Source: Patellaria atrata CBS 101060
Lineage: Eukaryota > Ascomycota > Dothideomycetes > Patellariales > Patellariaceae
Assembly: GCA_010093705.1 (NCBI GenBank)
Contig: MU006097.1
Coordinates: 1 to 64,000, forward strand
Length of the DNA: 64,000 nucleotides
Direction: 5' to 3'
Both the position numbers and the translations under genes were made by a program. Below are positions 9,469 to 20,743 of the stretch, piece after piece. The notes beneath the pieces were generated by a model. It worked only from the letters and a program-made list of their open reading frames with translations. It did not search any database and was not told the origin of the DNA. Within the stretch, counting starts at the first letter, position 1. Each line of letters begins with the position of its first letter.

Positions 9469-10353
9469 CTACATTGACTTCATGAGATTAGATACGGCTT
9501 TGGCGGCATACTTCTTTCGTTGAAGTTCCGGCAAGTCCGCCCCTTTCTCTCTTATAGCTTGCAACTGCTGCATCATCCTCTCCAAGTTCTCGACCTGATG
9601 TGCCTCATTTTCCTCTATCCCTCCAGTATCAGACGCTTCAGCTCTTATCGTGCCCAACAAACTCGACTTCATATCCGCCTCAGCAGCTGGAAACATGGAG
9701 CTAAACTCCTCCACATCACCATGTAGCATATCATCCGAATCAACTAATTCCCCAAAGTCATCCAAATCCTCGATATCATCCGTCTCCCACTCATTCGCCT
9801 CCAACGCCTCCCTCACCCTCTCAACCCCCCTACTCTCCCCAAGCTCATTCCTCCCCCTCGCCATCCCATCCACATACTCAAACCCACACTCTCTGCACTC
9901 ATCCTCCCAGACCTCAACCTCCCTCTCTAACGCGGGTTTACTTGTCTGCCCCATCGCCACAGCAAGCATCACACCATCCCAGCCTTCCGCCCCCATCCCT
10001 TTCTCTACAACCTCCCGCACACCTCTCATCCCCTCGATATGCACCCGCCATTCCTCTTCGCTGCTCGGAGCCCGGAAGACGTAGATCCAGGCCCCGACTG
10101 CACGGATCACCTCTATGGCTTCGGGTTTCAGAAACTCGGCGGTCCAGAGCGCGGGCGTGGTCAGCTCGTCGATCCAGATTGGGACTGTGGTGGTGTAGTA
10201 GCGGGTGCAGAGTTCGAGGGAGTGAGAGGACCCAGCGAGAGAAGATGTGGTGAGGGTTGGGACGGAGCCGGTGAGGAGGGTCAGGAGGGAGAGGGTTGGG
10301 GAGGGGTCGATGGGGGAGAGGATGAGGATGCGTTTTGGGTTTTGGATTTCCAT
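9469..10353 (-). CDS. IRC6: IRC6 / alpha- and gamma-adaptin-binding protein p34 family
   Basis: Single exon, 294 aa from MEIQNPKRILILSP (ATG at 10353). The open frame continues upstream, but the extension is low quality and lies in the promoter. The N-terminal half has a small-GTPase-like fold signature without a full P-loop: a beta strand ILILSP, a region IWIDELTT, and VIRAVGAWIYVFRA, then DGVMLAVAMGQ. An acidic linker (WETDDIEDLDDFGELVDSDD) leads to a C-terminal helical region, QVENLERMMQQLQAIREKG then KKYAAKAVSNLMKSM, typical of p34/Irc6. Family role: it binds clathrin adaptor subunits and assists AP-1/AP-2 assembly or vesicle traffic. It lies tail-to-tail with HEM3. Confidence 0.75.
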   Translation of the reverse strand: MEIQNPKRILILSPIDPSPTLSLLTLLTGSVPTLTTSSLAGSSHSLELCTRYYTTTVPIWIDELTTPALWTAEFLKPEAIEVIRAVGAWIYVFRAPSSEEEWRVHIEGMRGVREVVEKGMGAEGWDGVMLAVAMGQTSKPALEREVEVWEDECRECGFEYVDGMARGRNELGESRGVERVREALEANEWETDDIEDLDDFGELVDSDDMLHGDVEEFSSMFPAAEADMKSSLLGTIRAEASDTGGIEENEAHQVENLERMMQQLQAIREKGADLPELQRKKYAAKAVSNLMKSM

Positions 10354-10768
10354 TATTCGTGGAAGTGCGTGGTGGTTGGAAAAGGACTGTTTCGTCCGAT
10401 GTACCCGTTCACATTTTGCTGGTTGTTTTGCGAGGTTGCGAAGGGGATTAAGGTGGGATATTTGAGGCGCGGAATGGGACCGCACATGTGCCAAGGACTT
10501 TTGTGATTTTATATTGAGCAAAGTATTGAAATAGTACGACAGCATGGTGTAGACACAGTTGAATAGAGCATCTTTGAAAGATATGATAACAAGCTGTAGA
10601 CCTTTCACATCATTTCTGTATGCTCCAGACCATCTCCCAAGGGTTCATGAACTCCAGCAACCGAGGCCAGGCTTGCCGGAACCAAATGAGCCCATATTCC
10701 ACGATATATCAGCACCATCCTAGGTACTCTAAAATTATTTTTGAGCCATATTGTCCTTAGGATGTGCT
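10354..10768. other. IRC6 promoter and SMD3 3' flank
   Basis: 415 bp with no additional gene. Small ORFs here are shadows. Confidence 0.5.
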
Positions 10769-11286
10769 TCAACCCCTTCCACCCCTCTGTCCTCTCGCCC
10801 TGTTCACAGTCGCTCTTCCACGCGCAAGACCAACACCACGACCTCTCGTACCTTTCGATCTAAACATGGGCGCATTCCTATATCGCATCAGTTTCTATCC
10901 TTATTCATAAGTCCATTTGATCGAGTATACCTTAACATATCCGGCACGATGAAGAACCGCACGTGTGATCCGCGAATATAGACTTGATCAAGATGTGATA
11001 CGCGGCCGTCGCGAGCAGTAACGGTAATATCCTTGAGTTGTACATTCATATTATCTTCCGCTACAAAGTAGAAAAGCTGTTAGTTTGGTTCGCAATTGTA
11101 TGTTCGGGGAGCAGCCAGACTGACCTTCCAGGAGTTTTCCTCGGTAGACTTGACCAGAATCGATTTCGAGCGTGACAACATGGCCCTATGGTGCATTAGT
11201 GAGCGCCTTTCGTTCATAAACCAAGCAGAGAATGGTACCATAGCTTCATTGAGCAATTTTATAGGGATGCCGATTGTGCTCGTCAT
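10769..11286 (-). CDS. SMD3: small nuclear ribonucleoprotein Sm D3
   Basis: Four exons read by phase: 11286-11239, 11185-11125, 11060-10931 and 10877-10769, total 115 aa; introns are 53, 64 and 53 bp. The protein starts [15 protein letters not shown], then Sm1 motif [37 protein letters not shown], and Sm2 motif [19 protein letters not shown]. The tail is RG-rich ([22 protein letters not shown]), a known target of symmetric arginine dimethylation. SmD3 is one of the seven core ring proteins on U1, U2, U4 and U5 snRNAs in the nucleus. No single ORF reveals it because each exon is short. Length and motif order match the family (about 115-130 aa). Confidence 0.95.
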
Positions 11287-12170
11287 TGCGGGCAATAAGG
11301 AGCGCGATATGTGATTGTGAGATTAGAATTCTCCAGGCAGCTGGAGTAAAAGGTATCACGGAGTTACTAGGGGCTGGTACTAGAAGATGTTTTGCGTTTG
11401 AACAATTAGAAGCTTAAATATATTCTCATCAATATCTAGAAGACAAGAGTACGTAGTTAACGTAGTTTATGTCTTGGCGATTTGCTCTTTCAATCTTGAA
11501 CTACAACTATACTTGCACAAATTACAACTGCGAATGTCGAGCAGGCAAACACTGTAAGATAATATGCTCTTTTCATATAGATATGGTGTAATCCAGGCAC
11601 AAGTAGCGCCTAACTCATCTCTTAATATGATGAATTCATATCCTTTCATTACTACTCCGTATATTTCCTATTGTTCTAGGAGCTCCTTAAGCGACTATAA
11701 GGGTTTTCAATTCCTTAAGATTTAAATTCTTCAAATCCTATTGTTGGATATATTTCTATACATGTTGTGCTCATTACAAGATTCATTCTCCTCAGTGAAC
11801 GTGGTGACAACCTGTAAAGATACCGACCTCTATATAGTTTCTCTACGAATCGTCACTACTTCAACGTTCATTTGAGGGGCGTAGCATGTAGTGAACGTTC
11901 CTGTTCTCTCTGCCATGGTAAGTTCAACTGCGTAACAAATAATTTGTTATGTGCGAACTGAAATTCTTTGTTCCGAGCATCGTCAAATCCACTAACATCT
12001 GAAAGAAACCTTCTTGCAATCTTACATAACTACTCAGAAAAATCCTTTTATCTCTCCTTCACGTCTCTTTATCTTCAATTCCGTTTCCGGCCATAACTGT
12101 ACAGTTTATCGAATTTGTTAAAGCTTTCTTCGGACTATTCTCCAACTCAAGTACATCAAAGCTAAGCAGA
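11287..12170. other. divergent intergenic region SMD3/kinase
   Basis: 880 bp with no gene. A minus ORF at 11467-11649 looks like chance. It includes AT-rich stretches and the small palindrome ACAAATAATTTGT near 11936. It must contain both promoters; no defined motif found. Confidence 0.5.
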
Positions 12171-14349
12171 ATGAACCGCCATGGAAGAAATACTCGGGCC
12201 AAAAGAGGAAATGCTCCACCTCCACCCTTCCCTGACCTTGGGAAGGATCCCCTTCGTGAGGCCAAAAAGGTCAAACTAGCCCAAGGGGAAGGGGTACAAC
12301 CAGCAGCAGGGGTGCAACCAGTAGTAGGGGCGCAACCAGCAGCAGAGTCACAGGTGGCAATAAGACCGCAACAAGGAGCACGGTCACGACGAGCAGCACA
12401 AGCACGACCGGGTCTAAGCCGATTTAAGGAAGTTCATTCATCGTGGGCCATGGAACGTCCCTCAGTGAGAAATAAGAGTATGCCAACCAATCATAGCGAG
12501 ACTAGATGTACATAGACGCTAACCTAACTATGCAGTTCAAGCAAATAAATACCTCAGTGATATTTGGCAACAACTATCAGATGAGCAAAAAAGTATCTAT
12601 TACAACCCCAATATAGACTTCAGCACTAGGGAAGAGCGGCCTCTAAGACCTATAACTCAACCCAGCGAGACTTTTTTGATCGAGACGGATGCACCCCCTG
12701 TCGCAAACGAGGATGTGTTTGTAGTCAACGAGTACATTCCAAAGGGTGGACAAAATGAAGTACAGCTTCGGGAAAATAAGAAACAACTCCTCGACAAATT
12801 CCTTGGCCGAAATGTTCAACTTGAGGGACATGAGTGGCGGGGAATTACTTTACTTGGGGGCGGATCATATGGGAGCGCTGGGTTATGGTATCGGACCGAT
12901 ATACATGGTAATATTCTCGATGTAAGCAATTTCTGAGCATCTTACGATGTCTTAATACTGACGGAAACTCATAGCGTCTAGCGGTTAAAGAAGCAGACTA
13001 TAGTCCTAGAAAGGGAGAGATCCCTAGCGAGATCACGATACACGAAGCGCTGCAATCGAATTGCTCCTACATTGTTCGGTACAGGGGTTCTCGGCTTTTC
13101 CGCGAGAACGAGATGTATCGACTCTATCTTGGATATTGTCCACATGGTTCATTGCACCAATTTGGACACATGATAGGTACAATTTGGGAGTACACTTCGA
13201 CACCGAAAGCCATACCCGAGCAGTATCTATGGTATCTCTTCAAAGCTCTCGCAGAAGCCGGAAAGTTTCTCGAACGTGGGACTTTGGACCAAATCGATGA
13301 TTGGCAATGGCCTCAAATTCTTCATCTTGACATCAAACCGGACAATATATTCCTAGCTCCCCCTGACCCTAATAGCAATTTCCCACAAGTAAGTAACGCG
13401 TCCCATATAATTTAAAGCTCAGTTAACAATCCTACAGTATCCAAAACCTGTCCTCGGGGACTTTGGCATGTCTCGCCTCACTTACGACGAAGACCCAGCC
13501 AACCCACTGCAATTTCGGGGTCTAGGAACGCCTGCCTACTTCGCTCCTGAGCAGTTCAGATTAGATCCGCCATATGCTAACCCAGTGAAGCTGGGGAGTC
13601 ATACAAATGTCTATGCTGTTGCAGCGACGATGTGGTTCTTAATTGAAGCTGATGATGACGGTGGTAGATACACCAGCCCATTTGTCTATCGTCGCGATAA
13701 TGAAGGCAAAAGGCAACGGGTTCGACTACATTCTGGAAATACACCTGATGATGTCGAACAGTTATTTTCGAACACAGAACACAACGAAAATTATACTGAC
13801 GAACTGAAAGACCTCGTCAAGAAGTGTTTGAGATTCGACCCGCAATCTCGGCCGACTTTTGAAGAAATCCTGGAAGAGATTGATAGAAATCTCCATGGGC
13901 TTGTTAGAGAGCCAGAGGTATTTTTCGGAGGTGACATCTGGAAGATAGGGCAAAATGAGAATGACGTGAATCACCTCGAGGAGATTATCGCTCTCGTTAA
14001 GAAGAATGTGATAGAGGCGTACCAGAAACATGAACAGACCTTCCAAGCCCACCATGGTGACGACTTCGAACGGGCCGCCTTGTACGCTATGAGGGACCCT
14101 TTACCATATCTCGGCTTGAAGTATCATATAGCCACTAGGCCTAGTGGTGGCCCTAGAGGTAGCCCGAACGGCAATAATCCGAGCAGCGGTGGTCACAGTA
14201 GTAATAGGCCGAACAGCAGCGGATCGATTAACAGTGATATGTCGAACAGGAATATCTCGAACAGTACTATGCCGAACAGCGATGCGTTGAACAGTCATGG
14301 ACATAGCAACAATTTGATGAGCGATAATGCTATGGATAGCGACGAGTAG
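12171..14349 (+). CDS. divergent protein kinase with HMG-box-like N-terminal segment
   Basis: Exons 12171-12477, 12536-12921, 12975-13388 and 13438-14349 give 672 aa; all introns (49-58 bp) keep phase. The basic, Gln/Ala-rich N-terminus is followed by RFKEVHSSWAMERP and YLSDIWQQLSDEQKSIYY, which looks like the last two helices of an HMG box. Kinase motifs: LGGGSYG glycine loop (about residue 208), VKEAD with Lys236, HLDIKPDN with Asp350 (usual HRD is HLD), GDFGMS with Asp377, GTPAYFAPEQ (APE), then VAATMWFLI and CLRFDPQSRPT. All catalytic residues are present, so it is probably active. The C-terminus is an Asn/Ser repeat tail. Filamentous fungi have many such lineage-specific kinases; substrate unknown. 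Confidence 0.8.
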
Positions 14350-14430
14350 GATGTCGATGGGTCGAACAAGCCCGAAAGGTTGTAGTGCGAATAGCGATAG
14401 ATCGAATGGTGATGAGCCGAATAGGGAGGA
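14160..14430 (+). repeat. degenerate CGAACAG minisatellite in and past the kinase 3' end
   Basis: Short units of 15-18 bp carrying CGAACAG/CGAATAG encode the Asn/Ser tail (NSSGSINSDMSNRN and similar) and continue about 80 bp beyond the stop at 14349. Past the stop the same SANSDRSNGDEPN flavour appears in another frame. Confidence 0.5.
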
Positions 14431-15235
14431 TTGGGTGACGACGGCTGGTTCAATAGAATTTGGTTCAAAATTGGTAAGTGAACGGTGCTGGCGCATCCAG
14501 TATATATGTGATTTCATATCTATCCTTTTCCTCATGATCATTAGCTAATATACTCTAGCTGCCGCTTCGATAGTTGAATATAGAGAGGTTCGTACGAGGA
14601 AAAGGGTCCAAGAGCGCGATACCTTAATGATACGGATGGTATCATTCTTTACACTTTTGGATCTTGCGGCAATCAGGGTTTGTACCTGTGCTGCACACAA
14701 GCTTATAGGTCGAAATTAAAAGATAGGGGCATCGAGCTTCAAGATCTCTTAAGGTAAAAAGAGCTGGGACTTTTTGGCCTATAGTTTTTCAGGTTTATTT
14801 CCTACTTGATTTCATAGTTGCTTTCATAATTTATTTCGTAGACGATAGAATTTCCGTAATCTATTTTCAGACTTGTACCTTGAAGAGAATCCACCGCCTA
14901 GCAATGAGCAACTGTCTATTGTACAATAAATACCCATGATATACCCGGAGACAGTAAGTAGAGTTGACCTGCTATTAGTCCCTGTTCGCATTCTATCGAA
15001 TACATGCATATCTATACAGTAGTTGCAACGTATGTTAGGCCGTAAGCGTGTGTTTCAAGATACGCCACTCATCTAACCATGAAATTCCGTTGATAACATT
15101 ACCATTGGTCGTGCAACTAGCTGAAAGAGCTCTGAGTGCATGAGAGGAATACGTCTTCGTCTGTTCTAACAAGGGCGGTGAAACATTACACCTGCTTATA
15201 AGCCATGGAATCCACAGGATTAAGTCCAGCTTACT
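14431..15235. other. gene-free stretch between convergent genes
   Basis: About 800 bp. It contains T/A-rich sequence with no supported gene; ORFs here lack any family resemblance. Confidence 0.5.
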
Positions 15236-16189
15236 TCACTCGCTCTTCCAACTTTCGAACTCTTCCTCTAAATGTTCCTTAAGCCTCTTGAATTTATTAC
15301 CAAAATCCTTGCGACAACGCCAACATCTCATGTTCTCGTCTAGATACCCAGCCCTACCCGGATGCCAACGTAAATCATCCTCTTGTAGCGGCAAGTCTTC
15401 TACAGGGACCAAGAATGGTGTTGCAAAGCTGTTGTAATGTTTTCTGTGCTTCATGCACTCACTATGACGATCAGTTGAAAGTACATGAACGTGCAGATGA
15501 TTCATGCTGGGAGATGCATGGACGCCTGATATAAGTGATGCATGCCAGTCCCTTCCGGGAGGCAAGTCCAATGCTGCTACCTGAGAGTCATCAGTGGGAT
15601 CGAGGTCCAGATTTTCCAATAATGCTTTCTCAAGTACTGCTTCCCGCACTTGTTCACTTCTAGAGTTCTGCCTAAATCGTCGTTTAAGCTCCTTAGCAGC
15701 GTACTCCCGAACGACAATCATTTCAGCCTTGACCAAAGCCAGAAAGTCGGGATCTTTGAATGCTTCAAACGGATGTAGGAGCTGCTTAGAAGTATCCCGC
15801 GGCAGGAGGAGCAAATGGACTTCGGACTTGGGAAACAAGTCGTTGATAACGACAAAGTTTTCATTGTGGTAGACTACACGACTCCCCTTGAAAGACTCTG
15901 GATCTGCTGTATAGGCGCCTAATCCATCTCTACGCGAAAAGTCCAGTTTCCGCGAGGGTCGGGTTTCGGAAGGTGAGGATTGCTCATTGTTCGCTTTCTG
16001 AGAGCTCATAAGTTTGGTGACTGTCATAAATAATCAGAGATGTCGATAACAATGGCGAGAGGACCTACAAGCATTTACTGGTTTGCGTGCGCTGCCCGAT
16101 TCCTGCAGTGTGGAATCAAGAGGTAGAGAAGTACTTGCGATCTCCTCTTCATTGATAGCATCTTGAGGATGTCCCTTCAGGGACGACAT
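15236..16189 (-). CDS. HNT3: aprataxin-like DNA 5'-adenylate hydrolase
   Basis: Removes AMP from abortive DNA ligation ends during strand-break repair in the nucleus. Exons 16189-16079 and 15997-15236, with an intron of 81 bp (GTAAAT...CTCAG), give 290 aa. Seen: HIT-domain start SRVVYHNENFVVINDLFPKS, VHLLLLPRD, the histidine triad HLHVHV (His204, His206, His208) preceded by SPSMN, and a C-terminal zinc-binding region CWRCRKDF then LKEHLEEEF (C2HE type) that contacts DNA in this family. There is no FHA domain, as in other fungal forms. The first 37 residues are low-complexity and probably disordered. Start is the first in-frame ATG with an upstream helicase gene reading away from it. Confidence 0.92.
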
Positions 16190-16473
16190 CTTCAGGAAAG
16201 GTGGAGAATAGAAGTCTAGAATTATGACAGCTCCTAGGAAACTTTAAATTGTTTAGACTACATGGTTGATGTAAATAAACTGTTTACACAGTAAAGTGAG
16301 GTGAAGAAGTGACGTGCCATGACACACGAGACCATCAACCGAGTCCGGAAATTTCCAACCTTACTGCGACTTAGAACTACTATAAGGTCAAGATGCTTTA
16401 ACCAATGTACAAATCAATATCATGGATGCATCGACTCAATTATTAATTTATCTACAATCTTACCCGTTACTCT
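16190..16473. promoter_or_regulatory. bidirectional promoter HNT3/helicase
   Basis: Only 284 bp separate the two divergent start codons, so both promoters must share this space. A short repeated TTTACACAG/GTAAACAG-type patch occurs near 16270-16290. No known factor site is claimed. Confidence 0.5.
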
Positions 16474-19400
16474 ATGCCTAAAAATCCTCATCCTCCGCGA
16501 GGGGATGGTAAGAAAAAACTCGCCGCCAACTCTAATTTCAAGGAAGACGATGCAAGCTATATTGTCTTTTCCAATGCAAAAGGTGATCCTAAAAAGGCGA
16601 AATCTTCCAACACCCAACAAAATGCCGCAAGTGGAAAAGGTAAAGCAAAAGAAGCTACACCATCTACTGAAGATGGGCCAAAAAAACCAACTGTACGTGA
16701 AGTCATTGGCGGCGCATCGTGGACTGGCAAACTTCCCGTAAACCTGCTCTCCGAGCATTGTCAAAAGCAAAAATGGGATAAACCGGAATATACTATGGTA
16801 GGTAACTAGACAATGATTCTGTATGCAAACTCACGGAAATTTAGAGAAATATACGGGGTCAATTCTCAAGCGGTGTCATCTTGAAGAATACAAACCCGAA
16901 AACAAAGGAGATGACTACCTTGCCCGTTATCCTTCTTCCACCGGATGATAAGAAGCATGGACAGTTAGCATTGCAACCAAGTGCAGTCGAGGCCCGTCAT
17001 TTCGCCGCTGTCTATACTCTGTTCAGGGTTTGTAGCATGAAAAACATTCATATGATGCTTCCACCAAACTACCGTGATCTTTGGAAAGGCCCATTCAAAG
17101 AAATGAAGGATGAAGCTGTAGCGAACGGGAATGCCTGGATGTATGATGCAGACCCCTTTCAGGCTCGGAAGGAAAGAGATGAGGCAGTCCGTCTCAAAGC
17201 TCAGGCTAGAGAATCGAGTGAAAAGCGAACTACCCCTGATTCAACCGAAAGAACCCCAGGGGTTAACGGGGAGAGTAATCGGGCCAAGCATGTAAAGCCT
17301 TGGACAGGCGTACCAAAAGTTGAAATGGGTAAAAGAGTTCGGGCAGAAGTTCAGCATCTAGTAAGCAGAGATGCTGTGTGGAATGCACATAATCATCGAA
17401 TGACGCCAACTGAATCGAAGCGGGTGGTCGATGAAATCGTCAATTTAGGCTTTCGCCGTGCCCATGTGGACGAAGCAGCGGAAATTTGTAAAGATCGGGA
17501 AGAAGTATTACACTGGCTTTTAGTTCATATTCCTGAAGACGATTTACCGGCCTGGTGTCTCCCAGAAGGATACTCAACCGGTATCACCATGGCGAGCGGA
17601 AATTTAAGAAGAGACGGAATTGTCACTCGTCTCGCAGCAGCTGGTTATGCAGTCGAAGTTTGCGAGGAGGCGTTAGATCTTCACGAAGATAACGAATCGA
17701 AAGCTGCTACTTACCTTCAGGACCTACTCCTTGGTTTGAAGGATGGCACGTATGATAGCAATCTGAATACTTGTACCCCGTTGGAACAAGATACTATACT
17801 GGATGAACCGGATGTTTGGGCGGAAGAGCAAGAGGTTCTAGTATCAATATATGGCGATAAAGTCACTCTCACATCCTCGGAAATCTGCAGGATCAAACTC
17901 GATACCAACAACCAAAATATCACGGGCTTGATCGAGCTTCAAGTTCGGAGACCGTCGGGTCCTTATCCTTATGTCCTTCCTATTATATCCATACATGGAA
18001 AATTACCAACATATATTAGACTCAGCATCACGAAGCAAGCATTGAAACATGCACAATCAGCACTCTTAGGACAGCAAATAATCTTTAATATTGTTGATTG
18101 GCTCGAAAACGAAATTTCCAACATTATCGATCGTCCTGGTAGACTTAGAGATGTAGCCGCCGTGTCATCTCTGCCTGATTCCGAATATCGTGTTCGTGAA
18201 TCCACGACTACAGGGAAGCAGCTTCCTCCTAAACCAGTCACCTGGGTTAAAGGCAGTGAGAAGAGTAAGCGGATATTGGCGGAATGGGACAACAGACAAA
18301 CCACATCGCGGCAACAGAAGATGCTTAAAGCACGAGAATCACTTCCAGCTTGGGCATTACAAAACGACATTGTGAATGTTATCAATAATAACCAAGTTAT
18401 AATCATTTCCGGTGAGACGGGTTCAGGAAAGTCAACACAGTCTGTTCAGTTCATTCTTGATAGCTTGATCAAGCGCGAATTAGGAGACTGCGCAAACATC
18501 ATTTGCACACAACCACGACGAATCTCAGCTATTGGCCTTGCTGACCGTGTGGCTGATGAACGTTGCTCCACTGTAGGTCAGGAGATTGGGTACGCCATAC
18601 GCGGAGAATCGAAGCGCAGTCATGAGACTAAAATCATGTTCGTCACTACCGGAGTGCTTCTACGCCAACTTCAGACTTCTGGTGCGGGAACAGACGATGT
18701 TGCTGCTTCCCTCGCCAACGTCAGTCATGTTGTTATTGACGAAGTGCATGAGCGGAGTCTTGACGTAGATTTTCTTTTGGTGCTTTTACGAGATGTCTTA
18801 AGGAAGCGGAGAGATTTAAGATTAATTCTAATGAGTGCAACTCTGGATGCCAACATTTATGAAAAGTATTTCATTAAGTCAGCAACGGTGGGCAAAGTAG
18901 AGATTCCTGGTCGGACGCATCTTGTGACAGATTACTACTTGGACGATATTGTGCGCATGACGATGTTCGATGGTCCAAACGACGAGGAGCAGGAAGGAAT
19001 CGACACACAGCTTGATATTTCAGGTGCTCTTAGGCGCGTTGGAATGCGGATCAACTATGATCTCATCGCGGACGTTGTGCGGCATATAGATCAAGAACTT
19101 GGAGCGGCTGCGGGTGGGATTCTCATATTTCTTCCAGGTACGATGGAGATCAATCGGACACTTCAGGTACGTTCACCCTTTCTTGTATTCTGGTCAGTAA
19201 CCCCAGAAAAGGGATGTACAAGGTTTGGGTAGTCTCACTCACTATTTACCAGGCCTTACGAAGCATTCCAAATCTTCACGCGCTACCACTACATGCTTCA
19301 TTATTGCCTGGGGAGCAACGCCGAGTTTTCTCTTCTCCGCCGGCCGGAAAAAGGAAAGTTGTTGCAGCTACTAACGTGGCCGAAACCTCTATTACAATAG

Positions 19401-20743
19401 AAGATATAGTGGCGGTTATAGACACCGGAAGGGTGAAGGAGACAAGCTTCGATCCAGTTACTAACATGGTCAAACTACAAGAGACCTGGGCCTCTAGGGC
19501 TGCGTGTAAGCAGCGCCGTGGTCGTGCTGGTCGTGTCCGCGCAGGCAAGTGCTATAAGCTTTATACACGAAATGCCGAAACATCACACATGGTTGAAAGA
19601 CCGGATCCAGAGATAAAGAGGGTCCCATTAGAGCAACTCTGCTTGTCTGTTAAAGCTATGGGTATCCAAGATATCGCAGCGTTTCTTGCAGGGGCTCTCA
19701 CGCCTCCAGATGAGTTGGCTGTTGAAGGCTCTTTGAAGATTCTAACGAGCATGGGCGCAATTGATGGGGATCAGTTAACTGGTCTTGGGCATCATTTAGC
19801 CATGATACCCGCGGACCTTCGATGCGGCAAACTACTTATTTATGGTGCTATCTTTGGCAGTCTCGAAGCGTGTCTTACAATTGCTGCTATTCTCACTGTC
19901 AGGTCTCCTTTTTTGTCGCCGCAAGGCAAACGAGATGCGGCAAATGCGGTCCGTACATCCTTCAGTAAAGGACAAGGTGATCTCATCGCGGACCTACGCG
20001 CATACGAGCAGTGGTCAGATCTCCGTAGCAAAGGCAGCTTCCGTTGCGAACTCCGCCAATGGTGTGACGAGAATTTCCTCTCGCCCCAAACACTCCAAGA
20101 TATCTCCTCCAACCGCTCACAATATCTTTCTTCACTCAAAGACGCTGCCTTCCTCCCCTTGAATTACAGTTCCACGAACAACTCATTCTATGGCTCCTAC
20201 AACCGCCACAACGGCAATGGCACCCTTCTCCGCGCCCTTATCGCCGGCTCCTTCCACCCACAGATCGCCCGCATCCAGTTCCCCGAAACCAAGTATCTCG
20301 CCTCCGTCTCTGGTACTGTGGCTCAAGACCCGGAGGCCCGACAGATCAAGTACTTCACGCGCGACAGCGGCCGCGTTTTCATCCACCCCAGCTCGACGCT
20401 ATTCTCTGCACAGACGTATCCCAACAACAGCGCGTTCGTGAGCTACTTCAGCAAGATCGCCACGAGCAAGGTGTTTGTGAGGGATCTGACGCCGTTTAAT
20501 GCATATAGCTTGCTCCTATTCTGCGGGGGTGTGCAGCTGGATACGATGGGGAGGGGGTTGTTGGTCGATGGCTGGGTTAGACTGAGGGGCTGGGCGAGGA
20601 TCGGGGTGTTGGTTAGTAGGCTCAGGATGATGTTGGATGAGGTGTTGGCAAGGAAGTTGGAAGATCCGGGAAGCGAGTTTGGGGGAGGGGAGATCGTGGA
20701 TGTTGTGAGGAGGCTGGTCGAGTTGGATGGGATGGATAGGTAG
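16474..20743 (+). CDS. DHX29-like DEAH/RHA RNA helicase with UBA and RWD domains
   Basis: Exons 16474-16797, 16845-19166 and 19253-20743 (introns 47 and 86 bp) give 1378 aa, matching the length of the DHX29/Ucp12 family. Domain order: basic N-terminus; UBA-like region around VDEIVNLGFRRAHVDEA; RWD domain starting near EEQEVLVSIYGDKV; motif I GETGSGKST (from residue 631); TQPRR; motif II DEVHER (DEVH from 740); SATLDA; motif VI QRRGRAGR (from 969); winged-helix/ratchet region; C-terminal OB-fold ending in a Val/Leu-rich helix. Family role: ATP-dependent remodelling of 48S complexes on structured mRNAs, or ribosome-associated RNA unwinding; the exact fungal role is less clear. It shares a promoter with HNT3. 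Confidence 0.9.

Noticed and set aside
11936-11948. Small palindrome ACAAATAATTTGT
   Set aside because: Short AT-rich palindromes of this size are expected by chance in this AT-rich spacer.
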